Part shown: positions 25,797 to 35,700 of the stretch, piece after piece
How positions within the stretch are numbered: the first letter of the stretch is position 1
Layout: each line of letters starts with the position of its first letter
NCBI GenBank assembly: GCA_038993745.2
Contig: CP160630.1
Coordinates: 1,178,001-1,242,000, forward strand
DNA: 64,000 bases
From: Aliivibrio fischeri
GTDB taxonomy: Bacteria; Pseudomonadota; Gammaproteobacteria; Enterobacterales; Vibrionaceae
Direction of reading: 5' to 3'
Position numbers and translations under genes: made by a program
The notes under the pieces: model-generated
What the model was told of the DNA's origin: nothing
Database searches by the model: none
The model's input: only the letters and a program-made list of their open reading frames with translations

Positions 25797-27527
25797 CTAA
25801 AATATATAAGCTGCGCCTGAATTTAAACCATTATCATCATAGCTATCACGGGCATCTTTACTGTCTTCACTCTTCGCTCCAACTGCTAATATATTTCCAT
25901 CTGCCGAGAGAGAAATAACTTCTCCAAAATGATCATCTTCGGTTATGTTTAGCGCTTTAATATAATTTTTCTCAAGCCAAGCAGAACCGTTAAACCGATA
26001 AACATAAACGGCACCTGAGTCTAAAGCGGAGTTATCCTGAGCGTTTTCCCAATTACCACTATCTTCTTTTTTAGCTCCTAAAGCGAGAGTCATTCCATCA
26101 GATGATAGGGAAATGGAGCCACTGAATTGATCATTTTCGTCTAAATTCGAAGCTTTAATATAACTTTGATTATTCCAATGAGAGCCATCAAAACGATAAA
26201 TATAAGCTGCACCTGATTTTACAGCATTACCATCTAAGGGATTATGTTGAGCATTACTGTCTTCATTTCTAGATCCTACAGCTAGCGTATTACCATCAGA
26301 AGAAAGCGAAACTGAGCTCCCAAAGTAATCGTTTGAATCAATATTAATTGCTTTGATATAGGATTGTTCAACCCAACTCAAATCATGAAAATATCTATAA
26401 ATATAAACAGCACCTGAATCTTTAGCTGTATTATCTGTTTCATTAGTAGGTAATCTACTATCTTCATAAACAGCAGCAACAGCCAGTGTATTCCCATCAG
26501 CAGCTAATGAAAGTGAAGATCCAAACTGATCATTTACATCTATGTTAGACGCTTTAATATACGATTGTTCAATCCAATTCTCTCCATCAAATCGATAAAC
26601 ATAAACAGCTCCAGATGCTGAAGCTGTATTATCTAAACTATTGTTAGCATCTCCGCTATCTTCATATTTTGCTCCTACTGCTAATGTATTTCCATCTGAA
26701 GATAATGAAACTATCCCCCCAAAACCATCACCCATTCCTATATGAGATGCTTTAATATAGCTTTGTTCAACCCATGTTGAGCCATCAAACTCAAAAATAT
26801 AAACAGCACCTGAATCAGTTTGAATATTATTGTCGGCACTATTTATATCACCACTATCTTCTCCTCTTGCTCCAATAGCCAATCTATTACCATCAAATGA
26901 AAGTGAAACTGAATTTCCAAAATTATCACCACTTCCTACATTAGATGCCTTAATATAAGCTTGCTCTACCCAACGATCATTCTCAAAGCGATAAATATAA
27001 ACTGCACCAGATGCATTCCAAGTATTGTCTAGCTTATTATTCACATCTCCGCTGCTTTCATTTAATGCACCAACAGCCAACGTCAGCCCATCAGCTGATA
27101 ACGAGACAGCTCCTCCAAACTCATCTCCAATACCGATATTAGATGCTTTAATATATGTTACTAATTTCATTATAGATTCAAATGATAGTGATACTTCATT
27201 TGATATAACATCATTATCTCCATTAGCAATAACAAAAAAACTAGATGAAAAATTATTTAGTGGTCCATATAAATTTACTGTTAACTCTTGTTCAAAACTT
27301 GAACCTAAAAAAGCGCAGTTATTTATTAAATTAATATTTTTTCTACACAGTGTATAACTTGCCGCACCTATGGACTCAGTCCACGAAAACGTGACTAAAT
27401 GTGGGGCTGAATCATCAACCCGTTCTACTGTCGGTTCCAATAAATTAAAAGATTCAGGTTCACTACCACATCCAATTAACATAATAGTTGCAATAAGTAT
27501 CAAACTGACAAATGATTTCTTTATCAT
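25797..27527 (-). CDS. FG-GAP repeat lipoprotein (predicted beta-propeller)
   Basis: 576 residues. Lipobox IMLIGC near residue 20. After an N-terminal fibronectin-like part come about seven repeats of roughly 60 residues with the pattern YIKASN-x-G-D-x-FG-x-x-VSLS-x-DG-x-TLAVGA-x-x-EDSG, ending SGAVYIYRF and W-x-EQ. These FG-GAP units fold as propeller blades, as in integrin alpha chains. It is likely a surface-anchored binding protein of unknown ligand. Leading blades are highly alike, which suggests recent internal duplication. No linked genes suggest a role. Confidence 0.8.
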   Translation of the reverse strand: MIKKSFVSLILIATIMLIGCGSEPESFNLLEPTVERVDDSAPHLVTFSWTESIGAASYTLCRKNINLINNCAFLGSSFEQELTVNLYGPLNNFSSSFFVIANGDNDVISNEVSLSFESIMKLVTYIKASNIGIGDEFGGAVSLSADGLTLAVGALNESSGDVNNKLDNTWNASGAVYIYRFENDRWVEQAYIKASNVGSGDNFGNSVSLSFDGNRLAIGARGEDSGDINSADNNIQTDSGAVYIFEFDGSTWVEQSYIKASHIGMGDGFGGIVSLSSDGNTLAVGAKYEDSGDANNSLDNTASASGAVYVYRFDGENWIEQSYIKASNIDVNDQFGSSLSLAADGNTLAVAAVYEDSRLPTNETDNTAKDSGAVYIYRYFHDLSWVEQSYIKAINIDSNDYFGSSVSLSSDGNTLAVGSRNEDSNAQHNPLDGNAVKSGAAYIYRFDGSHWNNQSYIKASNLDENDQFSGSISLSSDGMTLALGAKKEDSGNWENAQDNSALDSGAVYVYRFNGSAWLEKNYIKALNITEDDHFGEVISLSADGNILAVGAKSEDSKDARDSYDDNGLNSGAAYIF

Positions 27528-27810
27528 ATAACATCCTAATTAAATATAATTTAAATCACAGAGAATAAAATATTATTACTATAAATTTATTCTAATTTAA
27601 ATTTACAAATCAATTGATCATTAAATATAACCAACATATAATTCATCAAATCTCCAAGCTATAATGAGCACCAATAAAAAACATAATATATTGTTTTTAT
27701 TTTTAATAACTTACTTGAGAGATCGTGAAAATTATAATTTACATTCCTTTATAAATAACTAATCTAAGCTAACATGATTAATTAAGTACAGCTAAAGAGT
27801 GGAGAACCTA

Positions 27811-28716
27811 ATGTTCGACTTAAATTTATTTCATATTTTCCATGCTGTTTTTTCTACTTCAAGCGTGAGTCATGCAGCCGATAGACTATCAATGACACCT
27901 TCAGCTGTAAGCCAAGCACTTAATCGTTTACGTAAAGAAATGGATGATCCTCTTTTTATAAGAGATGGGCGAGGAATAAAACCGACAACTAAAGCTATTG
28001 AGCTTCATCGTATTACGATCGCCCCATTTAATGTGTTACTTTCATCAACTGAAAATTCACATCAGTTTATTAAAAATGAAAGTCTACGCACGTTTAGAAT
28101 ATCAAGTCATAATGATATCAATATAATGTTTTTACCTTCACTATTACAAATCTTAAAATCTGAAGCTCCAGGTATTGAAATAACAACAGACACTTCACAT
28201 AACATTGAAGAAAATAGGTATAATGATTTACGGCATCGTAAAGTAGATTTAATCCTTAGCACCATCGCACCATCAGATCCTAGTTTTAACTACTGCTTAT
28301 TATTGAAAGAACCTTTAGTCCTCGCATTAAATAAATTTCATCCTAGACTTTCTAATTCAGTAACTATTACAGAATTCTTTAAAGAAGAACATATTCTTTG
28401 GCTTACAAAACGCCATAATCTCTCAACTCTCGATTCGTTAAGTAATGAAGATCTATTGCCCATGAGAAAAATAGCTTATCAATCTAACTCTATTGTAGCC
28501 TCTTTACATCTGGCAGCTAATAGTGATTGGCTATGTGTATCAAGCAAATGGCATGCTAATAGAATAAAAGAGTTAGGTATAATTAATGTAGTTCCAATTC
28601 CTTTTGAAACAAAGCCAATACCGCTCTATGCTTGTTGGCATCATTCCAAGAATAATGATCAAGGTTTACAATGGATCATAAGTAAAATAAAGCAACTAGT
28701 AACAGAAAAGAAGTGA
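27811..28716 (+). CDS. LysR-family transcriptional regulator
   Basis: About 301 residues. The N-terminal helix-turn-helix (FDLNLFHIFHAVFSTSSVSHAADRL then MTPSAVSQALNRLRK) is typical LysR, and the substrate-binding half starts near residue 90. The style is that of the LeuO/YidZ group. Start taken at ATG 27811 with GGAGA just upstream rather than the GTG at 27799. No target operon is adjacent: the FG-GAP gene points away and tRNAs lie downstream, so its regulon is unknown. Confidence 0.85.
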   Translation: MFDLNLFHIFHAVFSTSSVSHAADRLSMTPSAVSQALNRLRKEMDDPLFIRDGRGIKPTTKAIELHRITIAPFNVLLSSTENSHQFIKNESLRTFRISSHNDINIMFLPSLLQILKSEAPGIEITTDTSHNIEENRYNDLRHRKVDLILSTIAPSDPSFNYCLLLKEPLVLALNKFHPRLSNSVTITEFFKEEHILWLTKRHNLSTLDSLSNEDLLPMRKIAYQSNSIVASLHLAANSDWLCVSSKWHANRIKELGIINVVPIPFETKPIPLYACWHHSKNNDQGLQWIISKIKQLVTEKK

Positions 28717-28735
28717 TTAATATTAGAAATGCAAA

Positions 28736-28767
28736 AACGCCGCTTGATATAACTATCAAGCGGCGTT
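28736..28767. terminator. Bidirectional terminator between LysR gene and tRNA cluster
   Basis: AACGCCGCTTGATA-TAAC-TATCAAGCGGCGTT, a perfect 14-bp stem. It would end both the LysR transcript and the leftward tRNA transcript. Confidence 0.8.
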
Positions 28768-28775
28768 CTTAAATG

Positions 28776-28851
28776 TGGCTCCCTTTGCTGGACTTGAACC
28801 AGCGACATACGGATTAACAGTCCGCCGTTCTACCGACTGAACTAAAAGGGA
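28776..28851 (-). tRNA. tRNA-Asn (GTT)
   Basis: 76 nt with encoded CCA. The minus strand starts TCCCTTTTAGTTCAG, has anticodon GTT in the loop CTGTTAA and a standard TTCAAGTCC T-arm. Confidence 0.95.
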
Positions 28852-28879
28852 ACAGATTGTATCTCATAAAGAGAAAAGA

Positions 28880-28955
<76 letters not shown>

Positions 28956-29002
28956 ACACTTTATCTTTTTACTATCAAGCTACAAGCTCAACAGTGTAAT
29001 AG

Positions 29003-29093
29003 TGGCGGAGGGATAGGGATTTGAACCCTAGAAGGGCTATTAACCCTTGCCGGTTTTCAAGACCGGTGCTTTCGACCACTCAGCCATCCCTCC
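29003..29093 (-). tRNA. tRNA-Ser (TGA)
   Basis: 91 nt with the long variable arm of class II tRNAs and encoded CCA. Anticodon TGA lies in CTTGAAA. It is first in the leftward transcript. Confidence 0.95.
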
Positions 29094-29136
29094 GCAGGAC
29101 TATCTGAAGCAATTGCCTCATCAAGTGATGGTGCGC

Positions 29137-29164
29137 ATTATAGAGAAAATGAGATCGGGCGCAA
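29137..29164 (-). promoter_or_regulatory. Stringent-type promoter of the tRNA cluster
   Basis: On the minus strand the -35 TTGCGC and -10 TATAAT are 16 bp apart and are followed by a GC-rich discriminator GCGCACC, typical of ppGpp-sensitive stable RNA promoters. It points into tRNA-Ser. Confidence 0.75.
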
Positions 29165-29251
29165 GTGTTTTTTGAAAAAAAATGTTCGTTTGATTAAAAA
29201 TAAAGCTAAGTGATTAAATTTAAGCAAATTTGAACAAATAACCTTCATTTA

Positions 29252-30151
29252 TCAAATGGTTATTGTTGATACACAATTTCTTCCTTGTTTTTTTGCTTTA
29301 TATAACTGCTGATCCGTGATTTCTAACAGGTAAGGTATCGGTTGAATTTGTTCTGCATTAATCAAAGTAGCACCAACACTAATACTTATTCTTTTATGAG
29401 ATGAAAAATCATGAGTGATATTCAAATCATAGATACATTGACGCAGTAATTCAGCAGTTTGTCTTAACTGCTCAAAGTCAGTATCAAATTGAATTAAAAT
29501 AAACTCTTCTCCACCGTATCGATAAACTCTATCTGTTTTCCTTTGTAAGGTTTTCATTAACGCTTTAGCGACTCTAACAAGCACCTCATCTCCAGCAGAG
29601 TGTCCATAGTTATCGTTATAGAGTTTAAAATGGTCAATATCAAACATGATTAGACCAAAATTAGCTTGTAATCGTTGGCTTTCAGCCCATCGATTTTCTA
29701 AATCAAAATCAAACATACGACGATTGAGCAAATTAGTTAATCCATCTAAAGATGCATGCTTCTCTAATAAATCGGATTTGAGTTTAAGTGCTAACTGATT
29801 ACGAATACGTTTTTGTAAGATAACTGAATTAAATGGCTTAGTAATGAAGTCAACCGCTCCGAGATCTAAAGCTCGAATCTCATCTTCTGTAGATTGATTA
29901 ACAGTAATAACAATAATGGGAATGTCTTTCGTTGTTTCACTATTTTTAAGTTTTTCTATTACCTCAAACCCTCCCATGATAGGCATATGAATATCCAATA
30001 ACACCAAGTCGATACGCTCTTTATTAATTATATCAATAGCTTCTTGTCCATTTGCAACTGAAATACAAACAAATGATTTTAACAAGCGCTGCAATACAAG
30101 CCGACTTACTGGCTCATCTTCCGCTATTAATATTTTGGGTTCAGTTAACAT
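29252..30151 (-). CDS. Response regulator with diguanylate cyclase output (REC-GGDEF)
   Basis: 299 residues. The REC domain has phospho-acceptor Asp53 (LLDIHMP) and a GGDEF domain follows, with the active site GGEEF at residues 213-217. RKTD at 204-207, five residues earlier, is an intact RxxD inhibitory site, so c-di-GMP feedback is expected. It makes c-di-GMP from GTP when phosphorylated. It lies 44 bp downstream of the hybrid kinase at 30196-32652 and is very likely its partner. Context with adhesin genes suggests control of attachment. Confidence 0.92.
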   Translation of the reverse strand: MLTEPKILIAEDEPVSRLVLQRLLKSFVCISVANGQEAIDIINKERIDLVLLDIHMPIMGGFEVIEKLKNSETTKDIPIIVITVNQSTEDEIRALDLGAVDFITKPFNSVILQKRIRNQLALKLKSDLLEKHASLDGLTNLLNRRMFDFDLENRWAESQRLQANFGLIMFDIDHFKLYNDNYGHSAGDEVLVRVAKALMKTLQRKTDRVYRYGGEEFILIQFDTDFEQLRQTAELLRQCIYDLNITHDFSSHKRISISVGATLINAEQIQPIPYLLEITDQQLYKAKKQGRNCVSTITI

Positions 30152-30195
30152 ATATCACCTACTTAATACTAAAATCCCTATCGGTATTGGCATCA

Positions 30196-32652
30196 CTATT
30201 TTTTACTCAGAAGCTGTAACTTGGCTATCTTATCTTGTAACACCTCTCTTCTAAAAGGCTTCGGTAAATAATCATTCATTCCACAATCAAAGCATTTCTG
30301 AATATCATCATCCAAAATAGATGCAGTCAACGCAATAATCGTTGTTGATTCCATTCCTTCGTTTTGTTCTAAAGCGCGAATCGCTTCAGTTGCCTCAAAA
30401 CCATCCATAATCGGCATCATACAATCCATTAATACCACTAAAATTTCTTCATGATATCTTTTATATAATTCAACCGCCTCGGCGCCATTATTTGCTATTT
30501 TATAATCAATACCTAACATTTTTAGATTAATTGAAACAACCTGTTGGTTAATTTTGTTATCTTCAACAATTAACACCATCCCACTGTAATCATCAGGTTC
30601 TGCCTTAATGCTATTTCTTTTTTCTACTGGCGTATCTGATTTAATAAAAATAGTTTTCAATAAATTTTCAAAGCGTGCACCTAATAGTGGATAGCTAACA
30701 TAACCACTAATATTATCTCGTTCTACGTTATCATCTGCGTTATTACGTAGTAAAACGATAGGTAGTTTCGGATGTTTTTCTTTTACGGCATCAATATCAT
30801 CTAAGAAATGTTCTTTTTCTAAAACGACTAAAGATTTTGATGTTTCTTGAACTTTAATTTCTTCGATAGAATACACTTTTTCAACATGATAACCATATTC
30901 AACCATTTCATTAATAAGTAACTCTTTTGGTGATTTGGCACAATAAATTATGGTTTTATTTTTCTGTTTATCTGCATCTATTGAGCTATCAAACATATGA
31001 TCTTTTTCTAGATTTAGATAAAAATAAAATTCACTACCAACACCTTTACTTGATTTCAGTTTTATTTCGCCTCCCATCATTTTGATCATTTTAGACGAAA
31101 TCGCCAAACCGAGTCCTGTTCCACCATAATTTTGTGAAGTGTCACTATCTTCTTGTTTAAACTCTTCAAATACTTGTTGCTGCTTGCTTTCATCAATACC
31201 AACACCGGTGTCCTTTACTGAAAAATAATATCGGTGATGGTTTTCCATTTCTTCTTCTAAAGATAAAGCAAATGAGATTGACCCTGCTTCGGTAAATTTA
31301 ATCGCATTTGAAGCTAAATTCATCATAGTTTGCCTGATCTTTTGCTCATCAGCTTTTACGGACGCAGGAAATGGACCTGTCATAAGGATTTTTATTTCTA
31401 CACCTTTTTGCTGAGCTTTAGGCGCGATCAGTGCTGCTGTATCAAAAATAATTTCTTTTATTTTGCAACTATGAACATTCACATCGAGGTTTCCAGACTC
31501 GATCTTCGATAAATCAAGAACATCATTAATCAACATTAAGAGTGTTTGTGACGAAGCATTGATTGTCGCCAAATAGTCCTTTTGAATGGCTGTAAGATTA
31601 GATGCTGACATAATTTCTGTCATACCAATAATTCCATTTAGCGGTGTTCTTATTTCATGAGACATGTTAGCAAGAAAGGAACTTTTCGCTTTATTAGCTT
31701 TTATTTCTTTATACTGTGAGCGAAGAATTGATTTTTCTAAACGAGTTATCATAATGGTCATAGAAACCAATACAGAAACAATGAGTAAAAACAGCACAGC
31801 AGAAAGAATTTGATTATAAAAATATGAATGATTAATTTTTTCGGCTGTTTTTTCAGATACCTTCTCAAACAACGAATTCAAACGATATTCTGCAGTATGA
31901 ATGTTTTCTCTTAACTCCCCATGTAATCCTAGGCGATGAGTATATCCAGCTACACTATGAATTTTTTGTATATCCTCAAAACTATTTCTAAATAGGAGAT
32001 AGGCATTTGTTGCCGTCTCATTATCAATACGATCTAATTTTTCTTTCATAATATCTAAAAGCTGAAAAATATTGTTAAGTTCATAGGCTATTTCTGTTTC
32101 ATTTTTTGCCGCCATTCCACTATAAAAATCATAAACTTGCTCTTGTATCGACAACATTACTTTATTTAAATCTTGATCGCTTAAAGTCAACAATACTTCC
32201 TCAAGAGTGATCGATTGATCTTTTAAACTGTCAAATAAACCTCGATTGCTTCCTATACCATTAAGACTTTCTAATATTTCACTTAATTTATGAAATGAAG
32301 TTGCATAACTATGAATCGATTGAATTATCTCTAAGCTATTATCTTCTATATCAATTCCTTCTCGAATTAACGTCCGATGAATTTCTATCAACCGTCTCTC
32401 AAAATTCTCAACCTCTTTTTCTAATAAATCATGATATTTTTCGCTATTACGGCTAATAAAGTCTTTTTCGTAACGTCTTATCATTAACATATTATTTTTC
32501 GCTAATTTTACCTCCAACTCTAGAGCAGTTAATCGTTCTTCATTTTCATGAAACTGATGGTTCATATAAAAATACAAAAGCAATAATGCAGTAATAATTG
32601 CGCCAGCTACTTGTAAAAGAGATTTTATAGAAAAAGAGCGGAAGTTTTTCAT
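30196..32652 (-). CDS. Membrane hybrid sensor histidine kinase
   Basis: 818 residues. A transmembrane helix lies near residues 12-28, a long helical periplasmic sensor with repeated coiled segments spans to a second membrane helix near 280-300, then come HisKA (FLANMSHEIRTPLNG, His332), HATPase with DTGVGI and GGTGLGLAIS boxes, a divergent REC-like segment, and a receiver with Asp743 (VVLMDCMMP). No Hpt domain of its own is present; the separate Hpt gene at 40008 could act as the relay. It is followed by the REC-GGDEF gene. Confidence 0.92.
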   Translation of the reverse strand: MKNFRSFSIKSLLQVAGAIITALLLLYFYMNHQFHENEERLTALELEVKLAKNNMLMIRRYEKDFISRNSEKYHDLLEKEVENFERRLIEIHRTLIREGIDIEDNSLEIIQSIHSYATSFHKLSEILESLNGIGSNRGLFDSLKDQSITLEEVLLTLSDQDLNKVMLSIQEQVYDFYSGMAAKNETEIAYELNNIFQLLDIMKEKLDRIDNETATNAYLLFRNSFEDIQKIHSVAGYTHRLGLHGELRENIHTAEYRLNSLFEKVSEKTAEKINHSYFYNQILSAVLFLLIVSVLVSMTIMITRLEKSILRSQYKEIKANKAKSSFLANMSHEIRTPLNGIIGMTEIMSASNLTAIQKDYLATINASSQTLLMLINDVLDLSKIESGNLDVNVHSCKIKEIIFDTAALIAPKAQQKGVEIKILMTGPFPASVKADEQKIRQTMMNLASNAIKFTEAGSISFALSLEEEMENHHRYYFSVKDTGVGIDESKQQQVFEEFKQEDSDTSQNYGGTGLGLAISSKMIKMMGGEIKLKSSKGVGSEFYFYLNLEKDHMFDSSIDADKQKNKTIIYCAKSPKELLINEMVEYGYHVEKVYSIEEIKVQETSKSLVVLEKEHFLDDIDAVKEKHPKLPIVLLRNNADDNVERDNISGYVSYPLLGARFENLLKTIFIKSDTPVEKRNSIKAEPDDYSGMVLIVEDNKINQQVVSINLKMLGIDYKIANNGAEAVELYKRYHEEILVVLMDCMMPIMDGFEATEAIRALEQNEGMESTTIIALTASILDDDIQKCFDCGMNDYLPKPFRREVLQDKIAKLQLLSKK

Positions 32653-32712
32653 GCATTATCCTTATAACATTTTCTTTATTAAAAATAGTCTAGGATATTT
32701 TTTGTATATAAA

Positions 32713-32760
32713 AAAACCTCGATCTCTTTAAATATACGATTTAAAGAAGATCGAGGTTTT
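32713..32760 (-). terminator. Terminator of the giant adhesin gene
   Basis: AAAACCTCGATCT and TTTAAA pair with TTTAAA and AGATCGAGGTTTT in a long stem followed by T/A-rich sequence, 24 bp after the adhesin stop and before the kinase start. Confidence 0.75.
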
Positions 32761-32783
32761 AACAACCAGTTTAAGTAATAAAG

Positions 32784-35700
32784 TTAATGATCAACTAGGT
32801 TAGATAAATCATCATCTACGTTACTACTTGATTGATTTGATTCAAAACTTGAACTGTCATCCAGAACATCAACACCCACTGATGTGTTATCTTCTTCAGT
32901 CCAATCTTGTCCACCGTCACTATCCTCATGACCAACAATAGAAAAAGAGTTATCAGCACTGGTTGTTTGCATTTCATAACTCGAATCAACATCAATAATA
33001 CTTATCCCAACTAAGCCATCTATTGGATCGTCCATCGCAGTCATGCCAACCATTTCAACACGTACTTCTCCTGAAAAATCATCATCAATCGCAAGAGCTA
33101 CAGGCTGAAAAATATCACTAACTGCATAACTTCCATTGTCATCACTTAAACCTTGAACTGGCTCAACGCCACTTGGTAATCCATTAATTTGAATATGATT
33201 GACTTCTGAGTGCTGAGAAATAGCATCAGGAATATCAATATTAACAATACCGCCAGGAATCGAAGTATAATCATAATTTGAAGATTCAGAGCTCTCTTCT
33301 TGCACCATAACTGGATTCGTCTCTATTCTTGCAAACGCCTCAATACGTTCTACTTCTGAAGTTATTTCCACCTGATGCTGCTCACCATTTTCTGTAGTGA
33401 AATCAATCACGATATCACCTTCAAAATCTGGGTTTGCCCAAAAACTCCATGTACCATTTTGATTATCAATTAGTGTTCCATTGTCACCTGTGTATACTAC
33501 ACTTGTAACCGCATTATCACTCTCTTTATCATGGTTTCCTTCGTCAAGAGTCCCCAACAAGTCATCACTTGATAATAGCGCATACCCATTATCATCTAAG
33601 ACAAATGGTGAGCCACTTACCTCATGAGTACCCAACTCTTGAGTTACCGGGTTATCTGCTGGGTCTTCGACTTCATCTAGTGAAACGACCGAAACAGTAA
33701 CAAAGAAATTACCGTTAAAATCAGCAGGTGGCGTCATTGTCATGTTATCAATATTCCAACTGCTTATATCTATATCTTGCTGCTCTTCGGTAATGAATAC
33801 AGTATGCTCACCGTCTCCAACTACAAAACCAATTGGATAGCCTGTCATGACCACACTTGTCATAATTTCAGAGGTATCAAGTTGTTCGATATTTAATCCA
33901 AAATGACCTGTCGTATCTTCTGGGAATACAAGAGGACCATCAAAGCTGGTTGTAATGACCACACCATCAGCAATAGGGCGTACATAAACATTCATATCCA
34001 TACTGACATCTGTGGTTCCATCCGTAACCACCACCTGCAACCCTGTCGTTCCAGCAAAATCATCTGTTGGCGTAAATGTCCAAGTACCATCACCATTATC
34101 AATGACAGTGCCTTCTGCCTCTTCCCCTTCAGCCGTAACAACTCTTGATATTGTTAATGCACTATCTACGTCGCCAAATAAATTTAATAAATCTGCATTG
34201 TTAAACGTTACAGCGCCATCTTCATTCGTTGCTAAGTGAGCATTCCCGTTTTGGAATGGAGCATCATCCACAGGAATAATGTTTAGGTTTACGCTGCCTT
34301 CTGTTGATACATGGCCATCACTAACGGCATAAGCGAGTTCGACTTGACCATTAAAATTCTCAGGAACAACAACTTGATATAGCCCATCTTGATTTTGCGT
34401 TAACACAGCATGAGATGGTGAACGAACAACTAGACTATCTAGAGTTAAGCTGTCTCCATCTACATCTGTCGCTTGATTAAGGAGGAACTCGGGATCAATT
34501 GTAATCACTGCATCTTCATTTGCACTAAGAACTATAGACGGTGCATGTGGAGCATCATTTACTGGAGTTACTGTGAGTTGTAGATTATTGGCTACAGTAT
34601 GTAGACCATCACTAACATCAAACCCGATCTGTACATCACCATTAAAATTTTCACTTGGCGTAATTGTATAACTGCCATTTTCATTGAGTTCAATCGTAGC
34701 GTCACCATTATTTACGATTAAATTATTAGCAATTAATTCGTCACCATTAAGATCACTAGCTGTTGCGAGCAACTCTTCTTGGCTTAATGTAATTGAACCA
34801 TCTTCAGCAATTACGATCTCTATCGGGCTAACTTCAGGCGCATATTCAATCGCATCAATATGAACAGTGTGCGTTGTTGTTACTGAATCCTGATTTGACT
34901 CTTCTGTTGTTGTTGCTTCAATGATTAAGTCAAATTCATCACTAAACCCATCTGGTAATTCAAGAGCAAGAGTTTGATCTAAAATAACTGTAGGAATAAT
35001 CACCGGTTCATCATTATTTATCTCAATCTCACCACTGTATATAGATTGGTTTACTTCACCTAAATCAATCGTAAACGTGAAATCGTCATAATCCCGATCA
35101 CCACCACCGTACAAGTCTTCGATACCATAAACTAATTCACCTTCCTCATTCATAGTAGTTCGCGTATGTTCAACACCATCTTGATTTAAATTAACGCTGT
35201 TACCACCATGATAAATCGTATCACCATTTTGGCTGCGTACTAGTGTTTCTGTTCCATCAGCATGAACAAATATTAACTGAGGATCCACGGAGTTCATCGT
35301 TGCTGGTTCACCATTTGTATCTCTAAATACAAATTCTCCATCCGTCATTGCACCAAAATCGTTATAGTTATATCCATTGGGAACGACAAACAAATTAAAA
35401 CTCTGTCCGGCTTCAATATCAAAACTAAAAGAAGACTGACCAGGAATTAAATTCCCTCCAGATCCTTGTTGTGATGCATTTTCAAACATCAGCTTAGCTC
35501 CAGAGATTGTGCCATCACTCTCTACAATATAATAACCAGCAGAATTCTGGAAACCAGCACCTTCTCCTTCAAAAGTCACTGTGACATTAGTGTCCGCATA
35601 ACTGATCAAACCATTACTCTGGTCATTGATTACCGCATCACCATCATAATGAATAACACTGCCTTCAGGTGCTCCCCCCATAGTAACAACCATGGTTTCA

